Source: an uncultured Persicitalea sp.
GTDB lineage: Bacteria; Bacteroidota; Bacteroidia; Cytophagales; Spirosomataceae
Length of the DNA stretch: 7,520 nt
Assembly: GCA_950075905.1 (NCBI GenBank)
Contig: CATMVR010000235.1
Location: forward strand, 1 to 7,520
Direction: 5' to 3'
Below, piece by piece: positions 6,942 through 7,520 of the stretch. The number at the start of each line of letters is the position of its first letter. The first letter of the stretch is position 1. The notes under the pieces were generated by a model that was not told the origin of the DNA, did not search any database, and saw only the letters and a program-made list of their open reading frames with translations. Both the position numbers and the translations under genes were made by a program.

Positions 6942-7287
6942 ATTTCTCAGACATATTCGTGATGAGATAAACTTTCTGATTAAGCATTCGGAAGGATTGA
7001 CGTATGATCTGCTGACAGAGGACGAGATTTTGAATAAAGCTTTTATTCGTAGCCTTGAAATAATTGGTGAAGCTTCCAAAAGAATACCAGATGAAATCAG
7101 GGAAGCTTATCCTGAAATGGACTGGAAAGGATTTTCAGGCTTGCGGGATGTGTTGATTCACCAGTATTGGGGAGTAGATTTTGAAATACTATGGAATATT
7201 CTGGAAGATGATATTCCTTTTGCAAAGATTTGGATAGATAAAATTATTGAAACAGAAATAAGTAAACAGCAAAATAGTAATGAGTAA
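6922..7287 (+). CDS. hepT: HEPN-domain ribonuclease toxin (HepT-like, formerly DUF86)
   Basis: A 121-residue all-helical HEPN protein. RDVLIHQY (75-82) gives the RX4HXY motif: R75 and H80 are the predicted RNase residues and Y82 is the tyrosine modified by MNT partners in studied systems. A conserved helix motif RSLEIIGEAS lies at 43-52, and GVDFEILW follows the active site, as in HepT proteins. Such toxins cut RNA and arrest growth unless neutralised. ATG 6922 is preferred over TTG 6904: it gives the usual length and a 20-base overlap with the antitoxin gene. A GGAGGAGG run at 6896-6903 sits too far from the ATG and too close to the TTG to decide the start. Composition is AT-rich (16 G+C in the 60 bases from 7201, against 35 in the 60 bases from 3661). 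Its last 8 bases overlap the next frame. Confidence 0.88.
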   Translation: MSPSLIEFLRHIRDEINFLIKHSEGLTYDLLTEDEILNKAFIRSLEIIGEASKRIPDEIREAYPEMDWKGFSGLRDVLIHQYWGVDFEILWNILEDDIPFAKIWIDKIIETEISKQQNSNE

Positions 7288-7477
7288 GCAAACCCTTTTC
7301 GACAAAGTATGGGATGCCCACGTCGTTCGCAAGATCGAAGACGGCCCCGACGTGTTCGTTCACCACACGGCTATTGACGGCGAAGGCTTCAAATCGCTCC
7401 AAGAAGGCCAGCGAGTTGAGTTCGAGGTCACCCAGGGACCCAAGGGACCCCAGGCTGCGAACGTGAAGTCCCTGTAG
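7280..7477 (+). pseudogene. Chimeric frame: LeuC N-terminal fragment joined to cold-shock protein C-terminal fragment
   Basis: The 65-residue frame has two unrelated parts. Residues 1-25 (MSKQTLFDKVWDAHVV and on to about V25) read like the N-terminus of the 3-isopropylmalate dehydratase large subunit, LeuC, which would continue FIDRH. From about residue 22 to 65 the sequence reads like the end of a CspA-type cold-shock protein: RNP-2 VFVHH (25-29), then GFKSLQEGQRVEFEV (36-50) and QGPKGPQAANV (52-62). The LeuC part lacks all iron-sulfur cysteines, and the cold-shock part lacks its first strands and the KGFGFI RNP-1 motif, so neither activity is expected. The ATG overlaps the hepT end by 8 bases, a credible native leuC start next to ilv genes. 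The joint is more likely an assembly or recombination artefact than a functional fusion. Confidence 0.75.
7343..7357 (+). other. Junction between leuC-like and csp-like sequence
   Basis: These 15 bases encode GPDVF, which fits both LeuC (EDGPDVF followed by FIDRH in homologs I recall) and cold-shock proteins (DVFVH). The switch point cannot be placed more finely because the codons serve both families. Such shared short sequence is what recombination or overlap-based assembly could use to join two loci. Confidence 0.6.
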
Positions 7478-7500
7478 TCTAATCGTTTTTAACGAAAGCC

Positions 7501-7520
7501 TCGTCGCCTCCGGGCGGCGG
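7501..7520 (+). terminator. Probable terminator hairpin after the csp-like fragment, cut by window end
   Basis: TCGTCGCC (7501-7508) can pair with GGCGGCGG (7513-7520) around a TCCG loop: eight pairs, two of them G-U. It starts 23 bases after the stop at 7475-7477. Any further stem and T-run would lie beyond the window. The GC-rich stem differs in style from the ilvC terminator. Confidence 0.45.

Noticed and set aside
7280..7477. Functional small RNA-binding cold-shock protein as the product of the last frame.
   Set aside because: The N-terminal strands and RNP-1 motif are missing and replaced by LeuC sequence, so a folded cold-shock domain is not expected.

Overview
The window looks like a chromosome piece from a Bacteroidota bacterium, most likely of the order Cytophagales. 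The ketol-acid reductoisomerase and threonine dehydratase are of the type I associate with that phylum, start codons follow A-rich leaders rather than clear Shine-Dalgarno sites, and candidate -7 boxes resemble TAnnTTTG. All genes are on the + strand. No RNA gene, CRISPR array or insertion sequence was seen.

Layout. (1) 1-3055 looks like the end of a cell-surface glycan or glycolipid block: the C-terminal part of a polytopic membrane protein cut by the window edge, a class I SAM-dependent methyltransferase, and a full-length 542-residue polytopic membrane protein with GT-C glycosyltransferase traits. (2) 3107-5670 holds two isoleucine-pathway genes, ilvC and ilvA. A 245-base gap between them carries a tandem repeat, a long imperfect inverted repeat and a very strong hairpin terminator; ilvA is preceded by an overlapping 7-codon reading frame. 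(3) 5677-6525 encodes an AraC-family regulator with an ExsA-like N-terminal domain, packed 6 bases behind ilvA. (4) 6615-7287 is an AT-rich MNT/HEPN (MntA/HepT-like) toxin-antitoxin pair with GSX10DXD and RX4HXY motifs. (5) 7280-7477 is a chimeric reading frame: about 25 residues of the LeuC N-terminus run straight into the C-terminal two thirds of a cold-shock protein, followed by the start of a GC-rich hairpin.

How the parts relate. IlvA makes 2-oxobutanoate from threonine, IlvC acts on the acetohydroxy acids of isoleucine and valine synthesis, and LeuC belongs to the leucine branch. The likely native order is therefore ilvC - ilvA - araC - [mntA-hepT] - leuC, a branched-chain amino acid region into which a toxin-antitoxin module has been placed. 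The LeuC/cold-shock joint lies exactly on a five-residue stretch (GPDVF) that both families can share, and composition and taxonomic style change there. I read it as a recombination or, more likely, an assembly joint, so sequence after about 7357 may not belong to the same genome.

Nothing here clearly forms a wholly new system. The items most worth a second look are the chimeric joint, the MNT protein lacking the usual third acidic residue, the inverted-repeat structure between ilvC and ilvA, and the mini-ORF overlapping the ilvA start.
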